Assembly (NCBI RefSeq): GCF_022376445.1
Contig: NW_025954993.1
Span: 306,474-370,473 of the forward strand
Length of the DNA: 64,000 nucleotides
Reading direction: 5' to 3'
Source: Fomitopsis serialis
Taxonomy: Eukaryota; Basidiomycota; Agaricomycetes; Polyporales; Fomitopsidaceae
Part shown: positions 46,308 to 59,572 of the stretch, piece after piece
Layout of the letters: each line of letters starts with the position of its first letter
How positions within the stretch are numbered: the first letter of the stretch is position 1
Notes under the pieces: model-generated
The model's input: the letters and a program-made list of their open reading frames with translations, nothing else
Database searches by the model: none
What the model was told of the DNA's origin: nothing
Made by a program: the position numbers and the translations under genes

Positions 46308-46421
46308 CCCCCAATGGGTCACCTTCCAAATATGGGGGTACACCATCCCCAAGACAGCACGCGCACCGACTTCCATATTCGGTCATACAATCTCCCAATA
46401 TGGAAGGTGACCGATTGGGGG
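46308..46421. repeat. Inverted repeat of about 29 bp (MITE-like or hairpin)
   Basis: Arm 1 at 46308-46338 (CCCCCAATGGGTCACCTTCC...) and arm 2 at 46393-46421, whose reverse complement is CCCCCAATCGGTCACCTTCC.... Two or three mismatches and one indel, with a 54 bp loop. It lies just upstream of the minus-strand coiled-coil gene and could form a hairpin or be a small relic element. Confidence 0.8.
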
Positions 46422-46429
46422 ATACCGAG

Positions 46430-47589
46430 GCATCCCATCGGTGGTTTAACGTTCAGGTAAGCTTCAGTCTCTGGTTGGCTCAGGTTGCAGCGACTATTTT
46501 GTGTGGTCATTTATCAAGGCACGCACATAACTTGAGTTCTTTTCATTCCCGAATTGTATGCGTGCCGGTAAAGCTCCGCAAATTGGGATCAGTACTACCA
46601 GTGCAAGTTACGTAACACATCGTCGACTTGATTGGAGGTATGGGCCTTTGTGCGCTGTGCAATCGTCCAAATGGAACTGCAGGCTGATACGCAACTCACG
46701 GAGCAGGGTCTCGGATGTCCATCATCAGCCGCCACGGGATGTCTGCGCTGGCAGACGTACCAAGTATCTCACTTTGGTTGAATGACGGTACGTACAAACA
46801 TAGCCCATAGATGTCTGCGAGAATGCGATGCTTTAAACTGTGTAAAATCCAGCGCCACTACCCTGAAGTATTCTTCAGGAACTGTCGCACGCACGCAACG
46901 TCAAGTTCAAGCAATGTGTTAGATCCCTACATACGTCAATTAGAGACTCGAAATCAGTGCTCAGGTAAGAGCCACAGGTATCTGCAAGCGACGGGACACT
47001 CACGAGCACTGGCTAGAAATGTGTTTAACAATTGTCACACCGACACAGGGCGGTAACCGCTTGAACATCTATCAGGGACGGTCGTCCCCGTAGGGGCCAT
47101 CCGAGATCGTCTGGATACCAGCAGGACATTGTGTGAATTGACAGAGTATCTGCCAAATCCGCTAGGTCCCCTTACTCAGCGAACAACTCCCAATCGTAAA
47201 TCTTGACATCAGTGTGCAGCAAAGGCATATGCAACCAGTGTCTCACCTAGTTCGCTAGCCCACCATATCTGCTTAAATGTAAGGAGGCTGCTTCCATCTG
47301 AACGGAGAGAACATCATGTAGTCCATCGAATCAGGCGGTGCATGCCCCAGCATACCTACGAGATTGCAGGGGTGGGGGTGTTATCGCCAGACACGAATCC
47401 TGAACTGCATTGAGTGGATCTTGCGGACAGTAGGCATACGATCGTTTGCGGAACCACAGGTCAGTAGACGAGATACCCACCGAGTAAGGCGATGGCGCAT
47501 GATATACATTTGTGGTACCGGATCAGCTGGTGCGCGAGTGATGTACAAAATACAAAGCGTAATATCTAGAGACAGGGATATGTCTGCAT
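46430..47589. other. Intergenic, no gene recognised
   Basis: About 1.2 kb with short frames only (the longest are about 80 residues). I see no repeat or recognisable RNA. Confidence 0.5.
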
Positions 47590-48240
<651 letters not shown>

Positions 48241-48503
48241 CGTTGATTCCTGTAAGTCTGTGGTAGTCCCAGAGATATGGAGGGCTAACGATGCGACGAC
48301 GATGGAGGACGTCGAGGCGAGCAGCGAACCTGTGTAAGCGCCGCAAGCGCGCACCCCTTCATGTGTGTGACGGTGTAACGGATGACCGTGACCGAGTACC
48401 GCTCTGCCACCGCTCGGGTTGCGCTGAGGCCACTCTCTGGTAGGGACAGCCCTTCACATGCTTCACATCCACTCATTATTTGCCACAAGTCTTCTACACC
48501 GGA
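48241..48503. promoter_or_regulatory. Divergent promoter between RBX1 and cofactor C
   Basis: Only 263 bp separate the two start codons, so the genes almost certainly share a bidirectional promoter or have overlapping leaders. No TATA box is evident. Confidence 0.6.
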
Positions 48504-49712
48504 ATGGACAAAACGAACCAGGAACTTAGCCAGGAATTCTACATCCATTTCAATGCGGCGCAATCTGGTCTGCTACTCTACGTATTGGCCTGCAGGACTA
48601 TTCCTGAAATGCGATATCGACAGAACTTGCGTCACGGGCCAACGAATTGAACTTGGGTAGCGCAGACTCGAAAGCACTACAGCAGCTATCAACCGACTTC
48701 GCTAAATTGAGGAAGGAATTAACGGACGCCACGAGCTTCCTGCCAAGTTATGATCAGAGACAATGTGAACTGGTGAGTCCGTTCAGTTACAGTCAGGACT
48801 GTAGACGAGTGCTCAGCTCTTCTCAGCGACTAAAGGAAGTTGAGGGGTCCCTAGAGAAACTCAGGACAGCCGCTGCACCGAAGCCGAAGTTCGTGTTTAA
48901 GCGCAAAGCGAATACATCTACTACATCTCCATCCCCATCGTCTACCTCGTCCGCCTCGAAAGTTGCGCCCATTACTTCAGCACTGGTAGATATCTCATCA
49001 AGCACTGCCTCAAGCTTCGCTGGCGTGACACTATCTGGCCGTAGCCACGAGTTCCTCGACCTGTCGTCTCTCCCGTCTGCGGTTTCCGCTACGGATCTCA
49101 TCATTTCTGATCTGGACCACTGCGTGGTGTACATGCTCTCAGAGACCCGTTCCAAGGATGGCGTTGCGCGCGATGTCAAGATTACCGCTCTCCATGCGCG
49201 TAATATCAGAAACAGTGTATTGATCATGCCCGTCATCGACGGTAGCGCACTGCTCCACGATCTCTCGAGATGTGTCCTTGCTCTCGGCTGTCATCAGGTC
49301 TGTGCTCGCCAGTCTCCACTCATTTCAGGTCGACTCATACGATGCTAGTATCGCATGCATAGTTCGACGCAGACGGACGTCTACATATCCCTTGCATCTA
49401 ATCCGATCATTGAGCACTGCAAAGGGATCCGATTCACCAAGTATCCTCGATATCTTCACAGCGCCGGCGATGAACTACCGGTGCGTTCCTTCGTCGATTC
49501 TATTTATCATGATAAGAACTGCTCACGCATCACCATGTCAGAGTAACCTAGCGGTGCAAGATTTCTCCCATATACGCCCCACTCCCTCGCCGAACTGGTC
49601 CAACCTTCCGGAAGGCTCTATACCACCAGAGGAGAGCTGGCCAAAGCACGGAGACTCGGACAATGTCGAGGTTGATCGTGTCCTTCAAAGACTACTGCCG
49701 TCCAGCACATAA
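48504..49712 (+). CDS. Tubulin-specific chaperone C (tubulin-binding cofactor C)
   Basis: Acts in the cofactor complex that releases folded alpha/beta-tubulin and stimulates tubulin GTPase. ATG 48504 (MDKTNQELSQEFYIHFNAA). Introns join QS/ELASRANELNLGSADSK, CEL/RLKEVEGSLEKL, GCHQ/YRMHSSTQTDVYI and ELP/SNLAVQDFSHIRPTPS. The N-terminal spectrin-like helical part is followed by a Ser-rich linker. The C-CAP/TBCC beta-helix spans ISDLDHCVVYM, SALLHDLSRCVLALGCHQ, RMHSSTQTDVYIS and IEHCKGIRFTKYPRYL, containing the QxRxH-type arginine finger (HQYRMHSS). It ends with PSPNWSNLPEGSIPPEES. Confidence 0.93.
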
Positions 49713-50466
49713 TTTCCATGGGTCCAGGTGCATTGTGGCCCGGAATTTTCGGTTGAGCTTCCGCAATAGACACGGCGATGCAGGCGGCATTGCATTTCAC
49801 GTTGCAGGGTCCGTGAGCGTCCATCGAACCTGTACTTCGATTGTCTGCCATTCGCGACGTGAACAGGAGGCCGATATCGCAACTTTGTCGACTCGAACAA
49901 TGAACCACGGTGTACCCTTTCATGTGCTTGTTTCGCCTTACATCCACCATTAGTCGGAAGGTGCATCGCCGCGCCCTTAGGACCCCTTCCGAGACGGTAC
50001 AAATCATGCGGAATCGAGTTGACAGAACCACGACGGTAAACACCAGGTCAGTCAGCGCATTGTCTGTGTCAGCAAAGGGTTCTGATTTTGCTTGCGCGCG
50101 CTCAGCTATTGTGGGGGCATTCAAAGCCAAGTAATAGTGAGACGGTATTGCCTCGAAATTGTCGCGAGAGATGCCGATGAGGGTTGACATTGATTTGTCA
50201 ACGACACGGACATGCGGTACTCGACTGGAACCCGTCGAGAGCTGGGATGGAGCTGAAAACAAATGTGCCTTCGAGAACATAGATCGAGCGCTGGAGGTCT
50301 CCCGGGAAGGTAGTATTGGGCATAGCCTCAGTTGATGCACGCAGCACAGCCAAATCTGCCACGCGTCATGGGTCACAAAAGGCTCTGCTCTGCGGTGAGG
50401 TGACTCACACATAGCAATATAAATACAGATGACTCATGAGAATGATGTTGTCTCTCAGTATTCGGT
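49713..50466. other. Intergenic; one antisense open frame of doubtful status
   Basis: A 264-residue minus-strand frame (50412-49618, MCESPHRRAEPFVTHD) overlaps the end of the cofactor C gene. It has no recognisable domain. No other gene is seen. Confidence 0.4.
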
Positions 50467-52403
50467 ATGGGTAACGCAGCCAGTGCAGATGCGCAGAGAT
50501 TGCCTCTAACCGAAGACATACTCCGGGTCATCCTTGAGCAGGTCTGTCTCAGCTCGTGTTGTCGTTGTGAGTTGGTGACTGAATGACGAGCAGATTCCTC
50601 GTGAGGACCTCAAATCCGCGTCGCTGGTCAACCGCGATCTCGCCGCTGTGTCGCGTAGCTTCATCCTTCGACAATTCGTACTGAATCTGGCGCACGAGGA
50701 CAAGTGCCAGCGCAGGCTGGATACGTTGCGTTTATCGACAAGTGTCTCCCAGTATGTGAAGGAGCTATCAATCGTAGGCGATCTCGCGCACAAAAGGTGG
50801 TGGCAATATCTCGCGGAGGTTGAAGATGGGCCGGTAACTATGCAGGTCCAGGCTCTTGAAGAACTCCAACAGCACATACAGAACGGTATATTCAAGGCTG
50901 GGCTCAAGCGTGTGAGGTGAGCTCCATGTTACGATTGTCGACTGTGGACGGGCTTATCATTAGCTCAGGTGGGATGCTGGCCTGGACATGCCGGTCGCCT
51001 TGATAGAAGCTATACAAGTAGCATTTCCAGAATGCAGCTTCGTACTCGAGAAATACGCAGGCTCAGCCCTCCCGCCTATGCCCACTCTCGTCTCGCTCAC
51101 GGCAACCGTACACTGCCACGGCGATCCTCTTCTCAATTTTCAGCCCATATTGCGTCATGCAACGGGACTGCGTACTCTGCAGATCTCAGCATACAACCAC
51201 ACAGGCTGCGTCGTACGCGGTTATACAGAGGCCGAATTTGCAGCCCTCCCGAAACCATTCCTGACGTATGACCCGTCACAGCCGGTTTGCGGAGGCAGTG
51301 GTCCGATGCTTCAAGACCTGGTCCTGGAGCGTTTCAGTTGGAGCGTGGAGGGTGCCATCAGCTGTCTCGAGCAGATGTCATGGTCGCACCTGCGCAAGCT
51401 GGAGCTACGTCGCCGCGATTCCGTCCCACTTCTCCAAGCCTGTGTCCCTGTCAGTTCTAACATGCCATTCCTCGAGGAATTTGTATACACGACGTGGTAC
51501 GGAAGCGAAGAGACCCGTGCTGACATTACGCAGGCGCTCCAAGACTTCTTATCGAGTACCTCGGGACTTCAGGTTTTACACGTGGAAGGACCTCATCATC
51601 CTTTGGTCTCAACCATCGTCGCGCACCACGGGGAGACCCTGCGTTCCCTTGTGCTGCACGATCACGAACGTCGCGATGAGCCCCAGCGAACGACACTGAC
51701 TCTGGGGGGCCTTCGGCGATTGGGCGAGAAGTGTCGCTCACTGCATCATCTCGGAATCGACGTTGATGCGGACTACACTGTTTCTCACACAGACTCAGAG
51801 GTGACTCTCCATCAATTCTGATCAAAACTAGGGTCTGACATTGTGGACGTACAGGCGGAGACATTGACGACATTCATCAACTCCGCTGACTACTTCCCTG
51901 CTCTGCGCAAATTGACTCTATACACGCTGCTGGGGATAACCAGGCTTCCCAGCGCCTCGCAGGATGATCTCCGTATGCTGGACCCCCTTAGCGTACTCAA
52001 GGAACATGTGCCCTTCATGTTGATGCCTGACGTCGGCGACATCGCTGGCACTCCTGGTCCCAGGACGGGGAAGCTGGACTCAATCGTCGCCAATATCGGA
52101 GAACAGGACAGGCTGATGGGAATTGGGCGCCCTGCAGGTAAATTCTCTGAACCTCATGCTCTCGAAATACACTGATGGAGCCTGGTAAAAGGCTGGGTAA
52201 CCTGGGAGCGGAGTAATCGCTTCAAGATGACACTAGAGAGGGAAGTCGATGGTCAGCGCAACCACCTGATTAATGCATCGTGGACAGACGGCTCTTCGTT
52301 TGTCTTTGAGCGCACCCCAATAGCGTGGATGGTCGAGCGCGGCAACAAGTGGGTGGAAACAGAATACTTGGAACCGCCCGAGAGCGTGTCCAGATGGCGG
52401 TAG
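50467..52403 (+). CDS. F-box/LRR-like protein, intact copy of a tandem pair
   Basis: ATG 50467 (MGNAASADAQRLPLTEDILRVILEQ), an F-box-like start (LTEDILRVILEQIPREDLKSASLVNRDLA) split by a 52 bp intron. Five exons in all, joined at RVR/WDAGLDMPVALI, DSE/AETLTTFINSADYFPAL and RPAG/WVTWERSNRF. The middle has leucine-rich strands (LRTLQISAYNHTGCVV, LRKLELRRRDSVPLL, LQVLHVEGPHHPLVST, LRSLVLHDHERRDEP). The C-terminus is SSFVFERTPIAWMVERGNKWVETEYL. Its role is unknown; F-box proteins often select substrates for SCF ligases, whose RBX1 subunit is encoded nearby, though that adjacency need not be functional. The next gene is a close paralogue. Confidence 0.75.
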
Positions 52404-52787
52404 ACACATTAGGAGGATCCTTACAGTCATCACGTCCCGCGAGCACTGACTATCAAGCCGGCGCTGTGTCCGGTTTCTATTGTGTATGAACGCTCCGTCT
52501 GACACCACCTCAAGAACGATGCAGTGATACTTAGTTGAACAACGGCTGCTTACCGCCGCATCAACGCGGTCGGCTCAAATCACTCTGAATCATCTCTGGC
52601 ATGCATAGCCACACTGCTTAGCGTGGGGTGGCAGGTCTTGTCTTGTCATCGTCTTGTCAGTTGACCGCCATCATGGCCACAGTCATAGGCTCCGCCGATT
52701 TCAAGTGATTCCTGTGAGGCAGTGCAAGTATGGATGTTCTAACTGGAAGGAACCTGACCCTACTATCCCAGGTAGATACATCTTCTC
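52404..52787. other. Spacer between the tandem F-box genes
   Basis: About 380 bp, no gene seen. It is the likely promoter of the second copy. Confidence 0.5.
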
Positions 52788-54786
52788 ATGGGTAACGCAT
52801 CAAGCACCAATACGCATAGGTGGCTTCACTGTGAGGACGTACTTCGTCTCATCCTTGCGGAGGTACGTCCAGGTCTGATCGCATGCCATGTACACCATTG
52901 AAGCCATCTACACGCAGATTCCCCGTCCAGACCTCAAATCTGCATCTTTGATCAGCCGCGACTTCGCCGTCGTAGCGCGTGGGCTCATCTTGCAGCGATT
53001 TGTGCTGGATATATCAGATGAGAACAAGTGTAAGCGCAGGCTAGACACGCTGCGTTCATCTCCGCACATTTCCGAACGTGTCACGGAGCTCGCCATTGTC
53101 GGCGAACTCACACAGAAATCGTGGTATCATCATCTAAAGGAACTCGACGACGGTTCGCCTGCCGAACTAGAACGAGTCGAATCCCTCGAAGAACTCCAAC
53201 GGATTATCCAGGGTGGGATCTTAAAAGCGGGATTACAGAAAGTGCGGTGAGCACGACCCCGCTGTCGGTACACATGCACGGGCTCATCACCGACACAGGT
53301 GGGATGCTGGCCTCGACATACCAGCCACCTTGATAAATGCAATCCAAGTTGCGTTCCCGGAATGCCGCTTCATACTAGAGAAATACGCAGGTTCGGTTCT
53401 TCCCGCTATGCCCAATCTCATCTCGCTTGCTGCAACCGTGCGTATTTCCGGCGACCCTCTATTCAATATCCAACCCATTCTACGTCATTCGCCTCGACTG
53501 CATAGTCTGCGGATCACAGCATACAACCGCTCAGGTTGCGTTGTACGCGTCGTAACACTCGAGGATACTGAAGACGAAGTTCATACAAAACCATTCTTGA
53601 CGTACGACCCAACACAGCCGGTCTGCGAGATGGAGATTGGCCCGCGAATCGAGAAGCTTGTCTTGGAAGGCTTCACATGGAGCGACGCGGGGGCTGTCAA
53701 GAGTCTCGAGAGTATCTCGTGGTCGCGCCTGCGCAAGCTGGAGTTGACACGCTGCAATGCCATCCCACTTCTCCGCACATGGGTTCCTGTCGGCACGAGC
53801 CTACCTTCCCTCGCGGAGTTCAAGTTTGTTGTATGGCTCGAAAGCCATGACGAGCAGACCCGCGCCAGTGCTACCACTCAGGCTCTCCAAGACTTCTTGT
53901 CGAGTGCATCGGGACTCCAGGCTCTACACATCGAGGGACCTCATCACCCTTTGGTCTCAACCATTGCGACACATCATGGAGCCACCTTGCGGTCACTTGT
54001 ACTGCACGATCACGAACGCGCGGATGAGCCTCAGCGAACGCCTCTGAATCCACGAGATCTTCGGAGGCTAGGCGAGAATTGTGTCTCGTTGCACCATCTC
54101 GGTGTCGATGTTAACGCAGACTACACTGTGACTCAGGACGCGGACTCGAAGGTAACTCACTATGGTCTTCGATGAAGAGTTATTGTTGACAACCCGGCGA
54201 ATTGTGTAGGCATCGACAGATACGCTGACGACGATACTCAACTCGACTAACTGCTTCCCTGCCCTACGCAAGCTTACGCTATATGCACCATTAGGACTCA
54301 CTCAGCCTTTTACATCTAGTGGTAGTCAGGCACTGGCACTCAATGCCCGTCTCAACGTACTCAAGGATCATGTCGCCTTCACGATGATCCCCGACATCGG
54401 TGATGCAACAGTGCCGCACACTCCTAGCCGGGAAAACTACACACAATAGTTGTCAACATTGGAGAACGAGACAGATCGATGGGCGTGGGGTATTTTGCAG
54501 GTAACTGCCAGTGCATTGTGCATCCTGTGCCACATATCTGCTCACCATCTCCGACACGAAGGTTGGCGCAGTTGGAACAGAACAACCGCGCACGAATGAC
54601 GTTGGAGAGGGTGATCCCCAGTCGCCGGAAGTCCATGGTCAAGGTGTCGTGGACAGGCGGGTACTGGTTACACTTTCGCAAGATGGCGAGCCGATAGCAT
54701 GGTCTATCGCTCGCGGCAACAAATGGGTGGAGACAGAGTGGTCGAAACCGCACAAGGGCATGTCACGGTTGTGGAAGATACGCTAG
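52788..54786 (+). pseudogene. F-box/LRR-like protein, second tandem copy with decayed 3' end
   Basis: The same exon plan as its neighbour: MGNASSTNTHRWLHCEDVLRLILAE, IPRPDLKSASLISRDFAVVARG, WDAGLDIPATLINAIQVAFPEC, LHSLRITAYNRSGCVVR, LQALHIEGPHHPLVSTI, LRSLVLHDHERADEP, TLTTILNSTNCFPALRKLTLY. The last part is broken: a one-base shift near 54430 (after TPS, where GKLHTIVVNIGERDR is in another frame), and another near 54665 between SWTGGYWLHF and EPIAWSIARGNKWVETEW. The first three quarters could still yield a truncated protein ending at 54450. Confidence 0.75.
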
Positions 54787-55037
54787 GTAGAACGCTAGAG
54801 TTCGTGTCGAATGCCATTACCACGGCATTGTGCCACTGAGGACGTAGCAAGTCGCGTCACTTGCTCGAGGAAAGAGGCGCAATATTTGCTGTGGAAAGGT
54901 AGCATGTACTGAGACCACGTCGAATCATACGCACAAGTCTGACAGCCATGTGCCCGAAGGAACAACGGCTGGCCGCTGCTGGCATGGACATCACGATGTA
55001 CCCATGGACTGTATATTATATCTCACCCAGACTCTGG

Positions 55038-57819
55038 TCATGAACCGACCGACATCGTCGGCAACTGCCCAATCCTGAGCCTCGTCCACCAAACGGCCGC
55101 AGCGTGACGTTGAACGGCTCTCCCGTACACGTGTTCGGGCTCTGCGGCGGCCAGTCCGCGTCGCCCGACACCACGGCCAGTCGATCTCGCATGCGAGCGC
55201 GGTCATGGACTGCGGCTGCGCGCCGGTGTCCCAGACGTAGTAGGGAAGCGAATCGACGCTCTCCTCTTGGAACACGAGGGTCGATGGGTCGATAGCGATG
55301 TTCCACGGGGCGGTGGGAGCCAGGTGTGATCGTGCGTGTTGTTATCGTACTGCGAAGGCGTGGGGTCAGCTGATTTGAGGGCACACTGCGTGGCATCGTA
55401 CCTGTGTTAGGTCGGACTCAGGAACATTGGGTAGGATCTCGATGAACTCCAGTGGGCCAGTGGACCTACATGACAAGCCACCGTTTTCACTACAGAAACG
55501 GTCGCAGCGGTCGAGTACGCTCACCTCAGCGCTTCCGTCTCGGTGTCATTGTATGCCAGGTCAACGGCGTAGAAAAGCGGTCCGCGATGTATGGCGATGC
55601 TCCCGTTCGGACCCTCCTCGATCTGGGTCTGCATGTCAAGGTACAGCGCTACTGTCGTTTCGCCCGTGTCGACGGACACGCTCTGCAGAGCGGAGCTGGG
55701 GTCTGGGGAGAGCGGGGAGGCAGGCGAGCCGTTGACGCTGATGCTGCTGCCGCTCTGCGCCCAGCAGGGATGCGGATGTAGAACGTGAAGGGTGCCGTTG
55801 AGGTAATGTTGTAGGAGAGCGCCGGGCCAAATGGATACAGCGTGTCGACCGTAACTGGGACGCATCGCTTGAGCGACCAGCAGTAATCACAGATGGTCAT
55901 GTACATACCGCTGGTACTTGTGCCATCGCAAGAGCTGTGGAGACGGTCGCGGGCCCGAGAAGCGCGTGCACGAGCGAGGTCCCGTTATCAGCGAGCAGGA
56001 AGCTGTTCGCCCAGAACTTTGGCCACCCTTGCGGATGGTTGACGGTGCCTAGTCATGACATCAGTCTCTGCTGACTGGCATGCATGAAAGAACGTATGCA
56101 TACAGCAAGGGTAGTTCGGCTCCATCCCCATCACATTGCTGTAGGGCCCGTCCGTAGCCCACGCCTTCCATCAGTGTGATTCCTCACCCAGATCTGGTTC
56201 GTCTGTTGAAGATACTGGTGTCCCCACCAGTCCGGAGTACTCTGTAACGAGGGGAATATTTCTCATCATTAGGTGCGAAAGACGGAACACGGGCGGAAGG
56301 CAAACCTGAGCAGGCAGGGAGTTATATGCGATCTTCTCGGTAAGGTCCGCCCACTCGGGATTGCCGAGGGTCGCATAGATCATTTCCAGGGAGAACATCG
56401 TCTCCACGCTTGTACAGTACTCCGAACTGTGGACGACTCGGGTTCAATACAAACCGGACTTCGGAGGTATGCCTCAACTTACCCTCTGGACGGATCGAGG
56501 CCTGCCAGATGTTCGTCCGTGCTGAAGATGCCCTGTGGACGACGTGGTATTCCCACAGCATGCCAATGCGGTCGTACGTGCTGTCGACGTCGCTCTGCTC
56601 GCCGGTCACACGCCAAGCCAACGCTTCCGACTTGAGTGCTACGAGGTCATCAGTGCGTCTGCTTCACCGCCACGCTCGGCGAGACCTCACATTCTCCAAC
56701 GTTGACGCCGTGGCTAGCGTTCACGCGTGAGCCTTATCTCAGCCGTTCAGCAGCTCTAAATGGACTCACTTGTGCATGCCAGAGTCCGCCGCGGACACCG
56801 CTTCCCGCGGGAACGTACCGTTATCGACGTAGAAGTCGTCCTTCCACGAGAAACCCTGCTCGCGCGCGGCCGTCATGAGCGAAATCAGCTGCGCTTCTTC
56901 TCCGCGCGGGTCGTTGTCGTATAGCCATTGCAGCACGAGCACGAGCTGAGGACGTTTGGCATCGTCAGCGGCCTTCCGCCCTGCGTTTTACAACGGACGC
57001 ACCTCCTCCCATCTGACTTCCTGGTAGCCGTATTGCTCGCCGAGGTCTTCCGTCCCGAGATCGCCAGACGCGAAGCGTTCCGCGGCATAGGAGACGAAGT
57101 TGTGCATGAGATCGTTGATGGCGGTTGCCTGGCTCGGGTCTGCTTCGGCGTGTTGCTGGGAATTCGCGAAGACAGTTAGTGTTGTACATACAGAGTCCGT
57201 TCGACGCACAATGAGCCCCAGCATGATCATGTATCTCGGCCAGAGCAGCACAGGGAGCGACGTGTCGAACGGCGGAGGCCAAAGTTGCCGGACGGCTCCT
57301 GCGAGTCAAGCACGTAGTCGAGGAACGTCGACGTGTAGTTGAGGAGCGTCTCGTTCTGAAGCTGGTAAGCGAGTGCGACCCATCCGTTACTGGGCGGGGC
57401 GCGATAAGCATTTCGAACCGGTCCACGATGAATGTGTCACTTACTACCAGTAAGGCGCGGCCTCCTGCATTTCGCTGTATTCCAGCGCTCCCCGAACCAA
57501 ACAGAATCTCTGACGCTGTGAGGGGCAGATACATGAGTGGGCGAAGATCGAGCAACAATTGGCACTTACTAGCTGAACCAAATTGGCTGTTGAGAGGCCA
57601 GACCGTTCGCCTGTACATGGGCCATGTCCAGCGCCCATCCAAGAGGCTTCACGGCTCCGGTCGGGAGACGAGTGTATGATGGATCGAGCACTTCATGCGA
57701 AAGCTAATCAGTACCTTGACGCCGATCTTTAGATACAACAACTCACAAGTCGAGTTGTACGAAGCGGCAGCGTACGTGTCGGAGACCCTTGAGCTCAGCA
57801 GGGAGAGCGGAGCAAGCAT
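55038..57819 (-). pseudogene. GH127-type glycosidase (DUF1680, beta-L-arabinofuranosidase-like), multiply frameshifted
   Basis: Recognised from scattered blocks in the right order on the minus strand: TGAVKPLGWALDMAHVQANGLA, EYSEMQEAAPYW, VALAYQLQNETLLNYT, WPPPFDTSLPVLLWPRYM, FASGDLGTEDLGEQYGYQEV, VDNGTFPREAVSAADSGMHK, HGVNVGEC, FSTDEHLAGLDPSRG, VETMFSLEMIYATLGNPEWA, FTFYIRIPA, AQSGSSISVNG, IAIHRGPLFYAVDL and FNVTLRPFG. These fit GH127 proteins, (alpha/alpha)6-barrel enzymes acting on plant cell-wall arabinans. Frames jump near 57285, 56540, 55780, 55165 and 55085 without usable introns. The 5' end (ATG proposed at 57819) is uncertain and no clear signal peptide is assigned. It is almost surely a dead gene. 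Confidence 0.75.
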
Positions 57820-59534
57820 GCCAGGAGAGGCGCCGAGCGATATCCAGGAAGCGCATTCTGGCAGTGTCCACGAAGGCTGCTACTGTACCCCAGACGTTCG
57901 AGTAACCGCCATCAAAAGCCATTGTCTGCTTTATACCCCCACTCGCCGTCAGAACGGTAAAGGGCTCCGCCTGTGGGACAATCAGCTGCTATGCAGCGGG
58001 TGCAAAGTTGGAGGGCCACGGGCCGTGAGAGAAGGCATTGTGGCGGAGGTGACGGTGCCGACGATCACGAGAATGGTCACAACTTCTGGCTATGGCAGAC
58101 CTAGCCTGTCGAGAAGGCTGCGAGATGCGCGGAGCGCATGGTCGTTCGCATCTAATGCTCCGCGACGATATCAAGCTCACTCGTGACACGGCGTGCGATT
58201 TGCGTTGCCGATCGCAGATCATGTATTGAATGTCTCTCAGGAGTCTGTTGTCGAGCTAGTTGAGGTCTCGTCAGTCGTCTGCAGCCACGCATGCGTGTAT
58301 AACGCACTGTACTGTTTGCCACTGCTGGGGTATGAGTGCATACGGTAGCCTGTATATACGACCTTCTTCTGATAGTCCCCGGGCGACGGGCCGTAGGATG
58401 CGGCTGGTCGACGGAGGCTGTACCGTGCAGGTGTCTTATCAGCGAGAACAGGAGTAGATGGCGTCGTAGCGGATATTGAACAGACCACGAACTTGAGCAG
58501 CAGGAGTACCCAGCGCCAACCCTCTCGTTGTCGGTTTGGCAGTTTTCGGAGAGAAATGCGTGCGCGGCTGCGAGAACAACCAACACACACACCACGCAGT
58601 CTCCTTGTGCAAGAAGGTCGGATGGTCGACAGTGGACGAATGGCTCAGATAGCGAAAAGACGGCGTAGGGAAGGCTCCGGGAAGGCTCTGTGACAGAGCG
58701 ATAAGGCCGACAGACGATAGCTTACGACTTACTGGTCTTGGGGCAAAGCTTTCACCCATTTCTCTAAGAGCGCGAAGCCGATGCGTCGTCGATTTGAAAC
58801 GCGAACTTGCGACCACGTAAGTTGAGGCGCGATACGATACTGACGAGCGGACGAGCGGGTGAGAGCGTCGAGCGGGGGCAACACTTCTTTCTTCTCTCCT
58901 CTCCGTCTCCGTTCTTCCTTCTACTCTTTTTTGAATCACTTCTCTCGTGTTTCCAGAACGTCTCTCGTCCGCGCTGCGTGTACTTAAACTGGGCCTGGGT
59001 ACCCGTCTCCTTTCGAGTGACGCGTCTAAGGCGAGAGGCTGGGCACAGATCGAAAAGAAATCAATGCAGGTGCAGTACCCGTTTCTGCGGCGCATTGATG
59101 GTACAAAAGGGGCTCGATTGTGTTGAGAGAATAAGTGAGAGAGGAAACGGGCACGCAGCGCCGAGACGATATATTTGCCGCTGTCTTGCGATCACGTGCC
59201 AAACTATACGTACTTGCGACTCGATATGGAAGTTGGAACTTCAAAGCTTCTCTCATATACGCAGGTCGTGATACAGCCTGAAAGGTGATGGACTCCCCTG
59301 CGAAGTAGCAACGAAGGATCAACTGCTGTACAACCTCTGTACAAGCACTCCGTGAGGTGCCGTGGAGCTTCCTTCAAACACATCCGGCGCGTTGTTGGCT
59401 GACTTGTATCAAGTCACGAAGCCAGAAGTGCACGGCCGGCGTGTCAGCCCCAAGAAGGTCCGGATAGATACATAATATGGCATCGACAGCTGAACACTGG
59501 TCTCTTACTGCTTTCACTTGCAACTGTCATACAC
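57820..59534. other. No firm gene
   Basis: Minus-strand frames at 58237-58590 (with RWVLLLLKFVVCSISATT, a possible membrane anchor, and a hydrophilic tail) and 58439-59095 overlap in different frames and lack recognisable domains. They may belong to one small spliced gene. Confidence 0.3.
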
Positions 59535-59572
59535 TTGCTACCCGCACCTCTCTGCGCATTCTTTTCTGCGAT

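Noticed and set aside
49618..50412. 264-residue antisense frame overlapping the end of cofactor C
   Set aside because: No domain, no splice structure, and it overlaps conserved coding sequence on the other strand.
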